Positions 1-11,188 of a stretch of 31,687 nucleotides of DNA are shown here, one piece after another (position 1 is the stretch's first letter; every line of letters starts with the position of its first letter). The stretch is from Priapulus caudatus (Eukaryota > Priapulida > Priapulimorpha > Priapulimorphida > Priapulidae), in NCBI RefSeq assembly GCF_000485595.1, contig NW_014577213.1:369274-400960 (forward strand), in the 5' to 3' direction. A program made the position numbers and the translations under genes. The notes beneath the pieces are model-generated. The model did not search any database. It saw only the letters and a list, made by a program, of their open reading frames with translations, and was not told the DNA's origin.

Positions 1-1019
1 TTAGGGCGGGCGCTTAGGACGTGATGAAGACGGCATGGGGGAAGGTGGCGCGCCGGTCGGCTATAGCAAAGTGCGATGAATTGTTCGGGACGTGAAGGGT
101 GGCGTAGAGTTTGGTGGTTGAGAGTGTGAAGTAGCAGGGTGTGAGATTAGGATGTAGATTATGGATGGAATTAGGGTGCAGTGCGTGGGGCTGGTCGGCC
201 GCGACGACGACGGTTGCGGCGAGTCGGGAGGTGGTGTACAGTGCGGCGGGGAGGCGAGGAGGGTGCGGGGTAGTTGGCATTCAGGAGACGAGCGGACGGA
301 GGCGGGCGGCGGCGAGGCGGGGCTGGACGCGGGATGGAACTGGCGTGGTTGTGCGTGTGCAGGTGGGCTTGTCGAAGAAGCGAGCTTGTGCGAAGACACG
401 TGGGCGCAGGCGCGCGGTGCGTGCGTGCGTGGGCGTGCGGTTTCTCACCGCTACGGGGCGCGAGTTTGAGGTGCAGGCGTCGTCTAGAGACGAGCGAGAT
501 GGACCGGGCGTACGGCGGTCTGGGAAACATGTATGTAATGATGTAGTGAAAGCACAGCCGAGGGTCGCTCGGATTGCGAATGTGGGGGTGAGGTGGCTAG
601 CGTAGTAGGTAAGACTGGTGGAGAAAGTTGCGCGTGAGATTATGTTAGCCGTGGGAGTGGACTACTGGGAGGAAGGGCGGTGTACTACGAAAACGGCAGG
701 ACGGGGGACGGGGAGGCTGGGTGTGGGTTGTGGCGGGAGGGTGGGGGGGCGTGGGGCGTATTTGGGAGGTGAGGCACTGGGCGGTGAGGGTAGACGACGT
801 AAGAGCGCGAGGCGAGCATGCGCGAAAATCGCAGTCTGCGAGCGAGAGTGCTCGAAGGGTGGTAGAGTGTGTGGAGGGAGTTGGAGATGTGACCGAGGAT
901 GTGGTGATGCAGTGCGGGTGAGTGAGAGGCGCGATGTGCTCTGCTACGATGCATCCACGCATCAGCCAACGAACTTATGTCTTACCTCTGTCCCTGAAGA
1001 CAGATCGTCGCACGATAAC

Positions 1020-1345
1020 ACGCACCGCACACGCTCGCGCCACGCACACAAACTGCACGCACACGCACATTGCAGCACCGCCACCGCCAGCACGGCAACA
1101 CGCACACTGCACACGCCACACGCACACGCACACGCAACGCACACGCACACGCACACCGACCCACACCATACACACGCACACGCACACGCACACGCCACAC
1201 GCACATGCACACGCACACGGCACACCACAGCACACACACACAACACATCGAGCACAGCACACATACACACACACACGGCTTGGCGCGGCGCGGGTACCGC
1301 ACACACGCACACGTACACCCACACACACGCGCGCGCGCACACACG
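1020..1345. repeat. CA-rich microsatellite, CACACG variants
   Basis: This is an imperfect CA tract with many CACACG and CACGCA hexamers, ending in alternating CG/CA and then TA steps near 1345-1400. The long frames across it encode only His/Thr/Ala or Val/Cys runs and are not genes. Confidence 0.9.
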
Positions 1346-1844
1346 TACGTATATATAAAAGAAATATAAATAAAAAAAATATATATATATATATATTCAT
1401 GCGGCTGTTCGGATTTCATTTTCAGTTTCATGATACTTGTATTTATTCTCAACAATTACGGCTATCGCAAATCGTGTCTATTTCCAACTTTCGTTCGCCA
1501 GTAATTAATAAAGCGAGAACGAACATGACAGGCGCGAAGATAGAAAAACCCGACAGTGTAGACCTTGATCGACAGTAATCGTTAGAGCGACAGATACATG
1601 GCTATGTTTTTTAGATAATTTTATACATTTTCAAGATTTTGTCGTTGTCGTTATCGAGCCGTGAGTGCGTGGCGTTGCGGCAGGAATTCCGCGTCTGAAC
1701 TTCGAACAAAACAACTTCAGAATTTAGATGGATCGACGAGAGAAGGCGAACGCTGGAGGCAAAAACGTGATAGTGTCGGTTTAAACTTCACAGGTTCTGT
1801 GCGAAATTACACGAACGGGCGGCACGCCGGCGACAGTAACAAGA

Positions 1845-2255
1845 TTAGGGAGAACAAGAACAAGAACAAGAAAACGAAGACGAACAAGAGAAACAGGGAA
1901 ACGGGACGAGCAACGAGAGGAGAAAGAATAAGGAGAAGAAAACCACGAGTAAAAAAGAAGGAGAGGAGTAAGACGGAAGTTGGTGAGAAAAATGAAAAAG
2001 AATGAAAAGAAATAGAAAGAGGAGAAGAAGAAGAGTAAGAGGAAGAGGAGAAAAGGAAGAAGAAAAAAGAATGAGCAAGAGATAAAGATGATGAACAAGA
2101 ATGAGAAGAAGAAGGAGTATAGAAGAAGCAGAAGACGAAGAAGATAATGGTGATGACGAAGAAAAAGAAGATGATAAAGAAGAAGAAGAAGAAGTAGAAG
2201 AAGACAAAGTAGAAGAAGAAGACTACGGAGAAGACTACGCATTGGTCGCCAATAC
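1845..2255. repeat. GAA/GGA purine tract
   Basis: The plus strand here is nearly all purine (AAGAAG, GAGGAGA runs), matching the tract at 9995-10412 in the other A copy. The minus-strand frames are Leu/Phe/Ser runs from composition only. Confidence 0.85.
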
Positions 2256-2700
2256 GTTCTTCCGGATCGCACCCCGATGATATCAGTAGAGCAATTCGAA
2301 ACCCACGTTGATTGATCATGATATCCTGAAACTCGTGCGATATCAGTTGTCAGGCACAATTGCCGGAAAATATTTATATGGTTAATTCGTGTAATTACAC
2401 CGTAATATTATTACCTATACATTAGCCGTGACCTGTACCGTAAAATAGAGAAAGCGTACAAGAACAAATTTTAACCCGAGCTCACGTGTAATAACAGTGA
2501 CAACCGCGCGACTGTGTTTCCATATTGTTTGTTAATACATATCCTACACGTGTTCTAGAATGTCCTCTATATTGTACTAGTCTATTTCATCCAATTCAGC
2601 TATATATCGCTTATATTATTTTCCCCGTGTTCTCATCCTACATTTCACATGCAACTAGCTCAATACATATACATGCAGGGTGCAGTTGTGCACCTGGTCA
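2256..2700. other. Unique AT-rich sequence, no gene seen
   Basis: Ordinary-looking intergenic sequence between block A and the GA tract. I see no open frame with protein-like composition and no RNA gene. Confidence 0.5.
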
Positions 2701-2797
2701 CAGGGTGAGATCGAGAGTCTATGAAAGAGAGGGAAAGATAACGAAATCGAGTATGAGCGCGCACGCGCGCGCGAGAGAAAATGCGAGAGATCGAGCG

Positions 2798-2852
<55 letters not shown>

Positions 2853-3298
2853 GAGAGGAAGAACGGTGAGAGGGCGAGAGATGGAGATGGTGAGAAAAGG
2901 AAGGGAGAGAGGAAGTATGAAAGAGAGGGATTGGAGAGAGGGTGGGAGAGAGAGCGAAGAGAGCGAGAGAGCGAGAGAGAGGGGTGGAGAGCGAGAAGGC
3001 TGTGGAGAGAGAAGAGCAGGCTGGAAGAGAAAGGAGTGAGAGACAGCGAGAGAGAGAGAGTGAGAGAGAGGGATGAGAAGCACGAGAGGTGGAGAGAAAG
3101 GGGGAAGAAGAAGAGGCAGAGGGGTGAAGATCGAGAGAGGTGGCGCGAAAGAAGAGAATGAGAGAGAGAGAAAGAGAGAGAGAGAGGGAGTAGAGAGAAG
3201 AGAGCGAGAGCGAGAGAAGAGAAAGAGAGAGAGAGAGAGGCGGAAGAGGACGAGAGGGAGCAGAGAGACAGAGAGAGAGAGAGAGAGAGGAGAGATGT
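2700..3298. repeat. GA-rich microsatellite
   Basis: A 600-bp purine tract with (GA)n cores at 2800-2850 and 3150-3295, interrupted by GGA and GCGA units. Frames across it are Arg/Glu or Ser/Leu runs and are not coding. Confidence 0.92.
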
Positions 3299-4970
3299 AA
3301 GTAACGAGAGCAATCGTAAGTGGCAAATAGGCTAAATGGATACTAATAGACCGTATTGAATCCAATGGCGCATTACCGACGGATACACGCCTAATACACA
3401 CACACCTAGCCGTTCCTAGCATCATCGTCATATAAGTGCCGTTAATCAGCAGTACCAACGGCGAAGCGTGGCAGCAGCAACTCAGCAGCACCGCGCCGCC
3501 GCAGCCATAGCACATGGTAGCATTATTATTATATATAACATCACACAGTGGCGGCGTACTTAGCATAAACGGCATTAACGTAATCGAAAGAACGCAAATC
3601 ATACGTCTAAATGATCTCCGCCGAGAAGCTCACGTTACCATTATTGAACTTTAATTTTGCCATTGCTATTGCTTGATGATTACCCTGGAATAGTTTGTTG
3701 TATAAGGAGTACCCAGCCAGAGATGAGCCCAATGTAATGAAGCCGATAAAGGCGAAACTAAATAATAACAAGACCAATATCGACCGTCTAGCTTTTTACA
3801 ATCTGTCAATTAATCAGCTAAATTGATACCGAAACTTAATGTGATTAAATCATTTGAATTCGAGACCGCCCACCGCTCCGCTTTGACGCCACGAAAGAAA
3901 ATGAGTAAAGTACGCCACATCGAATCAATTCTATTTGAAAATGAGCGTGTTTTAATGTGCGCGCGGAAACCAACCTCAAACAATCGCGTGTCTTCTGCAT
4001 TGTGTCGCACCACTCGAAGCAACTCGTCATGCATTAATCTGAGTCGTTATATAAACCTGGGCCCGTATACTAGAAATCTATTATACTATCTAATATATTT
4101 TATAATAATATAAACAAACCATGCAGTCCTCTGAGCCGATTCAGCATGTTGTTGGTGTTCTCGACTCGCGCTTGGACAAAAGGATTAATGAATCGCACTA
4201 GCGACACAGGTAAACGATGAGATATGCACATAAAGGCCATGGCCAGAGTTGACATTTTATGCCGTGGTCAGTGGAACGTCGAGGGAAAAACATACAAACA
4301 CGGAGATCTGCGCTTACAGTCGCACAATTTCCATAGTGTTTATACTACTTTATACCAAAGATAAAAGTTTAACATAAATAAAGCGCTGCTCTCCGGTTGC
4401 CCAATTGATTTGCGTGAATGAACGAGTACGCGGGGACGTGTCAAAAAACTGTAATCACATGTGCCGGGCCGGTGATCTGTGCGTACATCGTCGTACTCGG
4501 CGCCTGCTAGCAGCACTGCAAGGCTCGCGCCATGTTGCGCGGCCCTGTGAGTAACATGGAACCGTGGCCAACGTTGTCAAAAAGATAGTCAAACTTATTT
4601 AACAATGCTTTTTCTGTTAGAACCGCGACTCTGTAAACCAGCGGACGAGAACTTCGATGTTTCGTCAACGGTGTCGAGATAATATAATGTTCATGCAACT
4701 GTTAAGACAAGTAAGTTGTTTTGACCAACGGTGCCGTAACCTCTTACAGTACCGGCCGTGAATACACTAAGACACCAGATGGTCGAGTACCCTGGTGCGA
4801 GGGTTCGCGGTCGGTGACTTCTGAACGAACTTATAATTGCCAGGGTAGAAATCTCATGATTGAGAGATATCGGAATTGACGAGGGCTGCAAATTGGTCCA
4901 CTTACACACAATAGATAAAGAGATCATAATCGATAATATGCTTCCTTGCGTATGTGCACTTAGCCAGCAC
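3299..4970. other. Unique intergenic sequence with only doubtful short ORFs
   Basis: Not duplicated elsewhere in the window. A plus frame at 3823-4113 (96 codons, containing LFENERVLMCARKP) and a minus frame at 4507-4698 (63 codons, containing FDYLFDNVGHGSM) have mixed amino-acid composition. They match no family I know and overlap frames on the opposite strand. I do not call them genes. Confidence 0.45.
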
Positions 4971-5310
4971 ACACACTCACACACACACACACACCACACA
5001 CCACACACAACACACACACACACATACACACACATACCACACAACACACACATATACACACACCACACAGCAGCATTCGCACACAACACACACACACACA
5101 AACACGCACACAAAACAACACACACAACACACACACACAACACCGCACACACACCACGCCATTTTGCAACACGCACAAACACACCACCACACACCGCAGG
5201 ACGCGCACTACACGACCCCCACACACACAAACAACAACAACCAACGAACAACACAACAACACACCACACGCACACACATACACCCACACCACCAACACCA
5301 CACCGCCCCA
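4970..5310. repeat. CA microsatellite
   Basis: A (CA)n tract broken by CAA, CACC and occasional T. It directly abuts block B, as a shorter CA run does at 14300-14320 in front of the second B copy. Confidence 0.92.
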
Positions 5311-5697
5311 CAATGCCATTGAAGCAGACGACTCAAACGGCGCTGTAATCTGCCCCTTGCGTGTGTCACAAAATATATGCAGCCCGGAGAGCAAACAAGT
5401 ACGTTTCCTATCTTCGACATAATATGGTCTAACACTAGAACAAAAAACCCTACAAAATAAATGCAACCACAACAGACTTTGAAACTCAATTGTATAGGCC
5501 AGCTAAAATATCGCATGATTGTCGTCCATCATATATAGCTATCATAACTAAATCGAATATAAATAAACATTTACCTAACCTTCAATTGAATAATCTTACT
5601 TATTAGCCTTAGCGTAACGTTTCCGTACGACGCCCTGATGAAACGCATACCTGCATTGATCACAACACGCAAATCATGACGAGAGCTTACTTAGCGT

Positions 5698-5825
5698 GCT
5701 CTCCTCTCCTCTCTCTCTCTCTCTCTCTCTCGTCATTATCGTCTCCTCCATTACTCTCTCTCTCTTCATTCTCTCTCTCCTATGTTCCTCCTTCTTCTAT
5801 CTCCACCTGTCTCTATTTTCTCTCT
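5698..5825. repeat. CT microsatellite in block B
   Basis: A (CT)n tract with TCTCTCT cores and CC/TT interruptions. The counterpart in the second B copy is at 14738-14868. Confidence 0.9.
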
Positions 5826-7621
5826 GCCCAACTACCGCGAAATAACACGGTAAGTACGACCTTGCTCGGTCGATCTATAAACTGACGGTAGAAATAGAAA
5901 CCAGCTGTCTCTCTTAACTTCGACTTTAGCGGACATCTCGCCCCGCCATGGGCCAGCTATCTATGTACATCACCATCGGCGTGAAATTCCCGGTATACGC
6001 GCAACTGGAAATGTCCCGTGAACTCCAGAGAGTATTCGAATCCACGGAAATACTCGAACGCGTTCCGAACTCGACAACGAACTCGACACGACAAATCGAA
6101 TTAGACAAACGAGTCGGTCCGTGGGGGCATCGCAGGGGGCGCAGATGAGAGCAGCTCGCTGCACTTCGTCAATTACGTAGCTGGCAGACGAAGAGACGGC
6201 GAGATAGTGGTGTGTGATATGTGGTGGGGATGGTATGTGGTGACGTGGTTCATCGATGATAGCGGTGGCGTATGGACTTCTGAACGTCGTCTCTTTCCCG
6301 GAGAGATGGCCTCAGCATCGTTCGCAGTTGTCGTCGTTTTCCTCCCTTTCCTTGGCAGTTTGAATCCCTATGAAACATTAATAAAAACTAAACGTGGCTT
6401 CTGCGCGGAGTTGAGAGTGAACCAAACTCTCACGTGAACAGGCTTTTCGCGCTGGTTCAGCGTGAGTGAGTGACCCTATGCTGCCGTGTTACCAGATTGT
6501 ATCGCTGCTCCAAACCAATACCTACAACAACCGATCAACTGTAACCGCGAATCTTCAACGAATCAGCGAAACGCACACGACGCATCCAGCGCACGGCGTC
6601 GCATGCGCGTTTTTGCAGGTTTGTTGTGCGTGCGTGCGTGCGGCGGCGTTGGGGCGGTGCGCCCCGTTTGGCGGTGCTGTTGCGTACCCGACCACCTCGC
6701 ACGCATATGCGCTTGTTATCCATCTATATCCACTACAAAGCGCGAGGGAAACGACGCTCCAATTCTATTTTAAAATCCATTTTACTAGTATTATGGCGAC
6801 GTCTACGGTGAACGATGTCAAACTGATGTGATCGTAAATCCTATCAAGAGTGAATAATAATAGTTATAAAAGATAAACTATATATCATCTGATCCATGGT
6901 TATGCTATATGGACATAGCGCTCACCGAGTTGAATTCGACGTAACATCGCAAGCTGGTACCGTACTTATTGGTGCTAAGTCCGGTAAAATGCGTTCACAC
7001 GAGCTATCCCAGATTCGAGCTTAAGCTACCGGCTATAATTATAGACTGACCCGTCGACAGTTCCACACGCTACCCTAACGTCGGGCCAGCGAACGGGTAA
7101 GCAAGAGTACACGAACAATCAACGCGCGGCCAGCGTGGGCTGAATATACGCGCTTAGTGCGCGGAATATGATCCGCGCTAAGCAGCCGGAGCAATGACGG
7201 CTAAAGCAAGCCGTGGCAAGCAACGCCGCGTATATTTTTAGCGTGGAACCAACTAAACTCCTCGGTAACGCAAGGCAAATATCACTTCACGCTGACGATC
7301 GAGGTCAATAACGGTCGCGAGAACTTGCCGTCTCCGTCCTCTGACATACGATCATAGCATCATGACCTGGGGATAATGATACAGATAAGTCATTATCACC
7401 GCCCGTCCCGGCCCTCCCTGATCATGACTAATAGCACGCTACCGTGCATATAAAACCAGTAATGTCGGCGGATTCCGGGGCCCCCACGCCGTGCCGGTGG
7501 GAATAATAGATGAGGCGAGAATCGGCCTTCGTTCGCACCCTTGAGACTGACTATAACGCCGTCGATGCAAGGCACTTGTTTACGGTGACGCTGCCTGCCT
7601 CCTTCGGCCCACCGTCACCGC

Positions 7622-7833
7622 GCTGGAGAGAGGCAGTGAGTGGGTACGGAGTGGAGCTGATGAGTGAGGAGGAATGATGAGAGTGAAGTGAGTGAGGACA
7701 GTGAGGAATGAGTGATGAAGTGAGTGAGTGGGTTCGTGAGAGAGAGAACGGCGAGAGAGAGTGGTGAGTAGTGGTGAGTGAGGATGAGGAGTGAGTGATA
7801 GTGAGTGAGTGAAGTGAGTGAGTGGGGTGTTAG

Positions 7834-7865
<32 letters not shown>

Positions 7866-8060
7866 TGATGATGGGAGTGGTGAGTAGAGTGCAGTGAAGT
7901 GAGAGAGAGAGAATGGGGGGTAGTGAGAGAGATAGAGGAGAGAGAGAGAGAAGAGAGAAGAGATGGGTGCAGTGCGAGAGAGAGCGAGAGACGAGCCAGA
8001 TAAAAGAAATAGAAGATCGACGAAGAGAGAGAGAGAAAGAAAGAAAGAGAGAGAGAAAGC

Positions 8061-8096
<36 letters not shown>

Positions 8097-8150
8097 GAGT
8101 GAGAGAGAGAGTGAGGGAGAGAGAGAGAAAGAGAAAGCAAGAGAGATTTA
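7622..8150. repeat. GAGTGA and GA tract
   Basis: GAGTGAGTG units give way to (GA)n at 7838-7861 and 7905-8150. It has the same composition as the much longer tract at 16765-18480. Open frames here are artefacts of composition. Confidence 0.9.
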
Positions 8151-9109
8151 GATATCTAGCGATTTGCAAAAAAACAATGTAGCACAAAGCCACTTTGCAT
8201 GTCTGCGCGCATCAGCAACACACGCGGGACCGAGAATATTTCGCCTCCGATATAACATGACAGTAAAAGAAGTCGATGAAATTTTCTCCCGAAAAATTCT
8301 GATGCCCAGTGCGTGTGAACTGTGGACAGTTTGACACCTGAGACAGCCATCTCAGTGCGTACTAATTCCTAAATACCGTGAAATTTATCGCGCTAACTAT
8401 AAACCATGGGGAATCCCCGCCGGCTATACAAATGCAATTAATTGTTCACTAAATCGTAATTTGTTAATTAACTACAGTTAATTAATGTAATTAGGATTGA
8501 ATTAGGTGATCGTGCTGTCGCCGACGACGACGTTGCGCAGTCGGATGTGGTACATCGGCAGCAACTCCTATTTCATTCAAACACGACGAGCGGACGTGAC
8601 TATAACTCGTCTTCTTCGAGCTGCTTGTCAAACGAGCTGGCGAACACGTGGCGCAGCCCGCGTGCGTGCGTTTCTCACCCGCCACGCCGATTTATCACTC
8701 GTCTAAGATACGACGTAGATGACCGCGTAACCGGTCTTGGAAACATGTATGTAATATGTATAAACACAGCCAGTCCCGATTTCGAAATTTGTGATTTCTA
8801 CTATATAAACTGTGGAAAATTCCGTAATATTTAGCCAGTACTACTGAAAGGTTACTACGGAAAACAGCAACGGACGAACTGTGTGTGTGTGGGGGAGGGG
8901 GGGGGCTGCTATTTTATACACTGCTAGTAACGTACGTAGACGCGAGCGACATGCGCGGAAAATCCGTCTGCGAAATGCAATTCTAATCTAGTTTAGATTA
9001 ATTACGGAAGTGTGTGATGAGTCGGTAATAAGGCGCGATGTGCTATGTACGATGCATCCACGCATCAGCCAACGAATTATTCTTACCTCTGTTGAGACAG
9101 ATCGTCGAG

Positions 9110-9420
9110 ATAACACGCACGCACACGCTCGCGCACGCACACAAACGCACGCACACGCACATGCACACGCACACGCACACGCACACGCACACGCACACGC
9201 ACACGCACACGCACACGCACACGCACACGCACACGCACACGCACACGCACGCACACCAACAGCACCACATCCAACACAACGAGCGAGCGAGCGACACATA
9301 CACACACACACCCGCGCGCGCCGCGCCGTACCCACACACGCGTTATCGCTGACGCACACCGCGCCACACCCCACACCACACGTACACCCAAACCCAACAC
9401 GCGCGCGCCGCCACACACGT
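9110..9420. repeat. CACACG hexamer array
   Basis: About 15-16 near-perfect ACGCAC/CACACG hexamers at 9160-9255, flanked by looser CA repeats and CGCGCG runs. The alternating purine-pyrimidine makes it a Z-DNA-prone tract. It is much more regular than its counterpart at 1020-1345. Confidence 0.92.
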
Positions 9421-9875
9421 AACGTATATATACAAAGAAATACAAATAAAATATACTAGGTATATACCGGGAGTAGTGCATACCTATAATATATATATAG
9501 TAGCATATATCACTTTCCATGCGGCTCGTTCGGATTTCCATTTTCAGCGTTCATGATACTTGTATTTATTTCTCAACACCATTACTACTGCTCAATCCGG
9601 CAATCGTGTCTATTTCCAACTTCCCCTCGTTCCGGCCAGTACATTAATAACGCGAGAACGAACATGACACGGCGCGCAAGATAGAAAAAACCGCGACAGT
9701 GTAACCTTGACTCGGCAGTACAATCGTTAAGCGCCAGATACATGCGCTATGTCTTTTTAGAATAATTCCTTCATCCATTCTCAAAAGATTTTGTCGCTCT
9801 GGCCGTGACTGCGTGCGTCTGCGGAGGCAATCTCCGCCGTCTGAACTCGAACAAAACAACCTTCAGAAGTTTTAG

Positions 9876-10139
9876 ATGGCATCGACGAGACGAAGCGAAC
9901 GACTGGAGGCAAAACGTGAACTAGTGTCGGTTTCAAATTTCACAGGTTCTGCTGGCGAAATCACGAAGGGCGCAACGCCGGCGACTAGTAAGATTAAGGA
10001 GAACAAGCACACGCAAGCAGAAAACGAAGACGAACAACGAGAGGACCAGGGAAACGGGACGATGCACGAGAGAGGACAAGATAAGGAAGAAGAAACACCG
10101 AGTAAAAAAGAAGGCACAGGAGTAAGACGGAAGTGGTGA
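9876..10139 (+). CDS. Possible charged-protein ORF remnant in block A
   Basis: An 87-codon frame begins MASTRRSERLEAKRELVS and becomes rich in Glu and Lys. A further open stretch follows in a shifted frame (starting VRKMKTNEEEIEQREEEES) to about 10270. The same start region exists in the first A copy near 1730, in broken frame. Two diverged copies share GSTREGE/ASTRRSE, NFTGS and KENK-like stretches, which hints at an old coding sequence. The purine-rich GAA tract that follows would look like a Glu/Lys-rich protein by composition alone, and base indels make the frame unreliable. No domain is recognised. It could be a transposon fragment or non-coding. Confidence 0.18.
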   Translation: MASTRRSERLEAKRELVSVSNFTGSAGEITKGATPATSKIKENKHTQAENEDEQREDQGNGTMHERGQDKEEETPSKKEGTGVRRKW

Positions 10140-10413
10140 GAAAAATGAAAACGAATGAAGAAGAAATAGAACAGAGAGAAGAAGAAGAGTCAAGAGCGAT
10201 TTTAGAAGCGAGCAAAGGACCAGAAGAAACAAAGAATGAGCCGAAGAATAAAGATGATGGAACAAAATGAGAAGAAGAAGGAGATATGCAAGAAGCCAAA
10301 GAGAAGAAGATAATGTGATCGACGATAGAAATAAGGAAGCATGACTAAAAGAAGAAAGAAGAAAGTAATACGAGAAGACACAGAGTAGAAGAAGAAGACA
10401 TACGAGAAGCGCA

Positions 10414-10423
10414 NNNNNNNNNN
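10414..10423. other. Assembly gap (10 N)
   Basis: Ten undetermined bases separate the purine end of block A from the start of block C. A round-number gap usually means unknown true size. The order of A and C here is therefore a scaffolding statement, not observed sequence. Confidence 0.98.
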
Positions 10424-10649
10424 ATCACATTTTGTCGGCAAAATTCGTTATCGACGTTCGTAAGAAAAATCACGCGACGTCGCATTGAGAGTAAAAAAAA
10501 TCCCCACGTTGTCTGTCAAATTTAAGCAAATTTATGACGTCCCAGCCGTGGGCCTCATCTCAGCACACGTCAGATTCACGACGGCATTATACAAGATAGT
10601 ATTTACGGTGAAGCGCATATTGAAGTAAATTACTACTCCTGTAATATTA

Positions 10650-10728
10650 TCAGGAGTGAATAATAATAGATAATTCTAATAATAATAATTATAATACAAA
10701 TAATAATCTATTATTATTCACTCCTGAT
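10650..10728. mobile_element. Palindromic MITE-like element (TCAGGAGTGAATAATAATAG)
   Basis: The left arm TCAGGAGTGAATAATAATAG is the exact inverse of the right arm CTATTATTATTCACTCCTGA, with an AT-rich centre. Related copies: 13545-13597 (right half), 13650-13694 (right half), 15916-15976, 19949-20023 and a decayed one at 6844-6892. Because it occurs in blocks B and C, which are otherwise unrelated, it looks like a mobile hairpin rather than only part of the block duplication. No coding capacity. Confidence 0.6.
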
Positions 10729-11095
10729 ATCATGAACGGTAATTGGTGTACGCCGGTTAATGTGCATGGATACGTAATAGGTGATGCGTACGGTCGATGA
10801 CGTGTCCTTGGAGACGTAAGCCATTATATCCATTATCAGTCATCTCGGTTAAAATCACATTTACCTTACTGCCCGCGACATATCTCCGTGATCGTCTCTG
10901 AACCCACGCAAGAGCTTCCGCCGTTATCCGGTCTGAAACGAAGCGTACCTCGATATATATATATATAGACGAGCGACGTGACTATAACTCGTCTTCTTCG
11001 AGCTGCTTGTCAAACGAGCTGGCGAACACGTGGCGCAGCCCGCGTGCGTGCGTGCGTGCGTGCGTGCCGTCGCGTGTGTGTGTGTGCGTCAAAGT

Positions 11096-11188
11096 AGAGC
11101 AAGAAAGAATCCCGTGCAAGGTCTCAGTTTTTTCTCTTTTTTTTACTACTATCTACTATCTTTCTTACGATAACGAGCCTTGCTCTCA
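11096..11188. repeat. AGAGCAAG...TTGCTCT element, occurs twice per block C
   Basis: About 93 bp running from AGAGCAAGAAAGAATCCCG through a T-rich middle to TTTCTTACGATAACGAGCC and TTGCTCTCA. A diverged copy sits at 12095-12187 in the same block. Others: 14059-14150, 20431-20531 and ~21505-21597. The ends are partly inverted (AGAGCAAG/CTTGCTCT), as in short non-autonomous elements. Confidence 0.5.

Larger units (their letters stand above)
1..2255 (+). repeat. Block A, first copy
   Basis: This block matches 8390-10413 along its length. Shared landmarks include GGAAACATGTATGTAAT (520s and 8740s), ATGCATCCACGCATCAGCC (950s and 9050s), TTCATGCGGCT/CCATGCGGCTC (1398 and 9517), GTGTCTATTTCCAACTT and GAGAACGAACATGACA. 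From ~930 onward the two copies have similar spacing with ordinary small indels. Positions 1-~930 are swollen by inserted G residues (see findings). The copies part company near 2255, where this one runs into unique sequence and the other into an assembly gap. I see no credible gene in the block. Confidence 0.85.
5312..8150 (+). repeat. Block B, first copy
   Basis: It begins CAATGCCATTGAAGCA and matches 14321-18480. Shared landmarks: ACGTTTCCTATCTT, GACATAATATGGT, TAGCGTAACGTTTCCGT, TCTCGCCCCGCCATGG, TCACGTGAACAGGCTTTTCG, CGCGCTAAGCA and TGACCTGGGATAATGAT. The copies differ by many small indels and by the length of CT, GGT and GA tracts. The unique core ends near 7640, after which GAGTGA/GA repeats run to 8150. 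I find no convincing gene in either copy. A degenerate palindrome at 6844-6892 matches the intact one at 15916-15976. Confidence 0.88.
8390..10413 (+). repeat. Block A, second copy
   Basis: The less disturbed copy of block A. Its left part (8390-9040) has ordinary base composition, unlike the G-swollen counterpart at 1-930. It contains the ~85-bp core shared with block C at 8585-8670, a CA tract at 9110-9420 and a purine tract from 9995 to the gap. Its left edge follows the GA tract of block B plus ~240 bp of unduplicated sequence (8151-8390). Confidence 0.85.

Noticed and set aside
618-1578. Long overlapping plus and minus frames rich in His/Thr or Val/Cys
   Set aside because: They follow the CACACG repeat in all frames. 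Composition alone creates them.
2655-3602. 315-codon minus frame
   Set aside because: The body is a Leu/Ser repeat from the GA tract. The non-repeat ends have no recognisable protein features.
3823-4113. 96-codon plus frame in unique sequence
   Set aside because: Protein-like composition, but no family match. It overlaps two minus-strand frames of similar length and shows no splice or start context. Kept only as a note.
4507-4698. 63-codon minus frame in unique sequence
   Set aside because: Too short and unrecognised. Nothing around it supports a gene.
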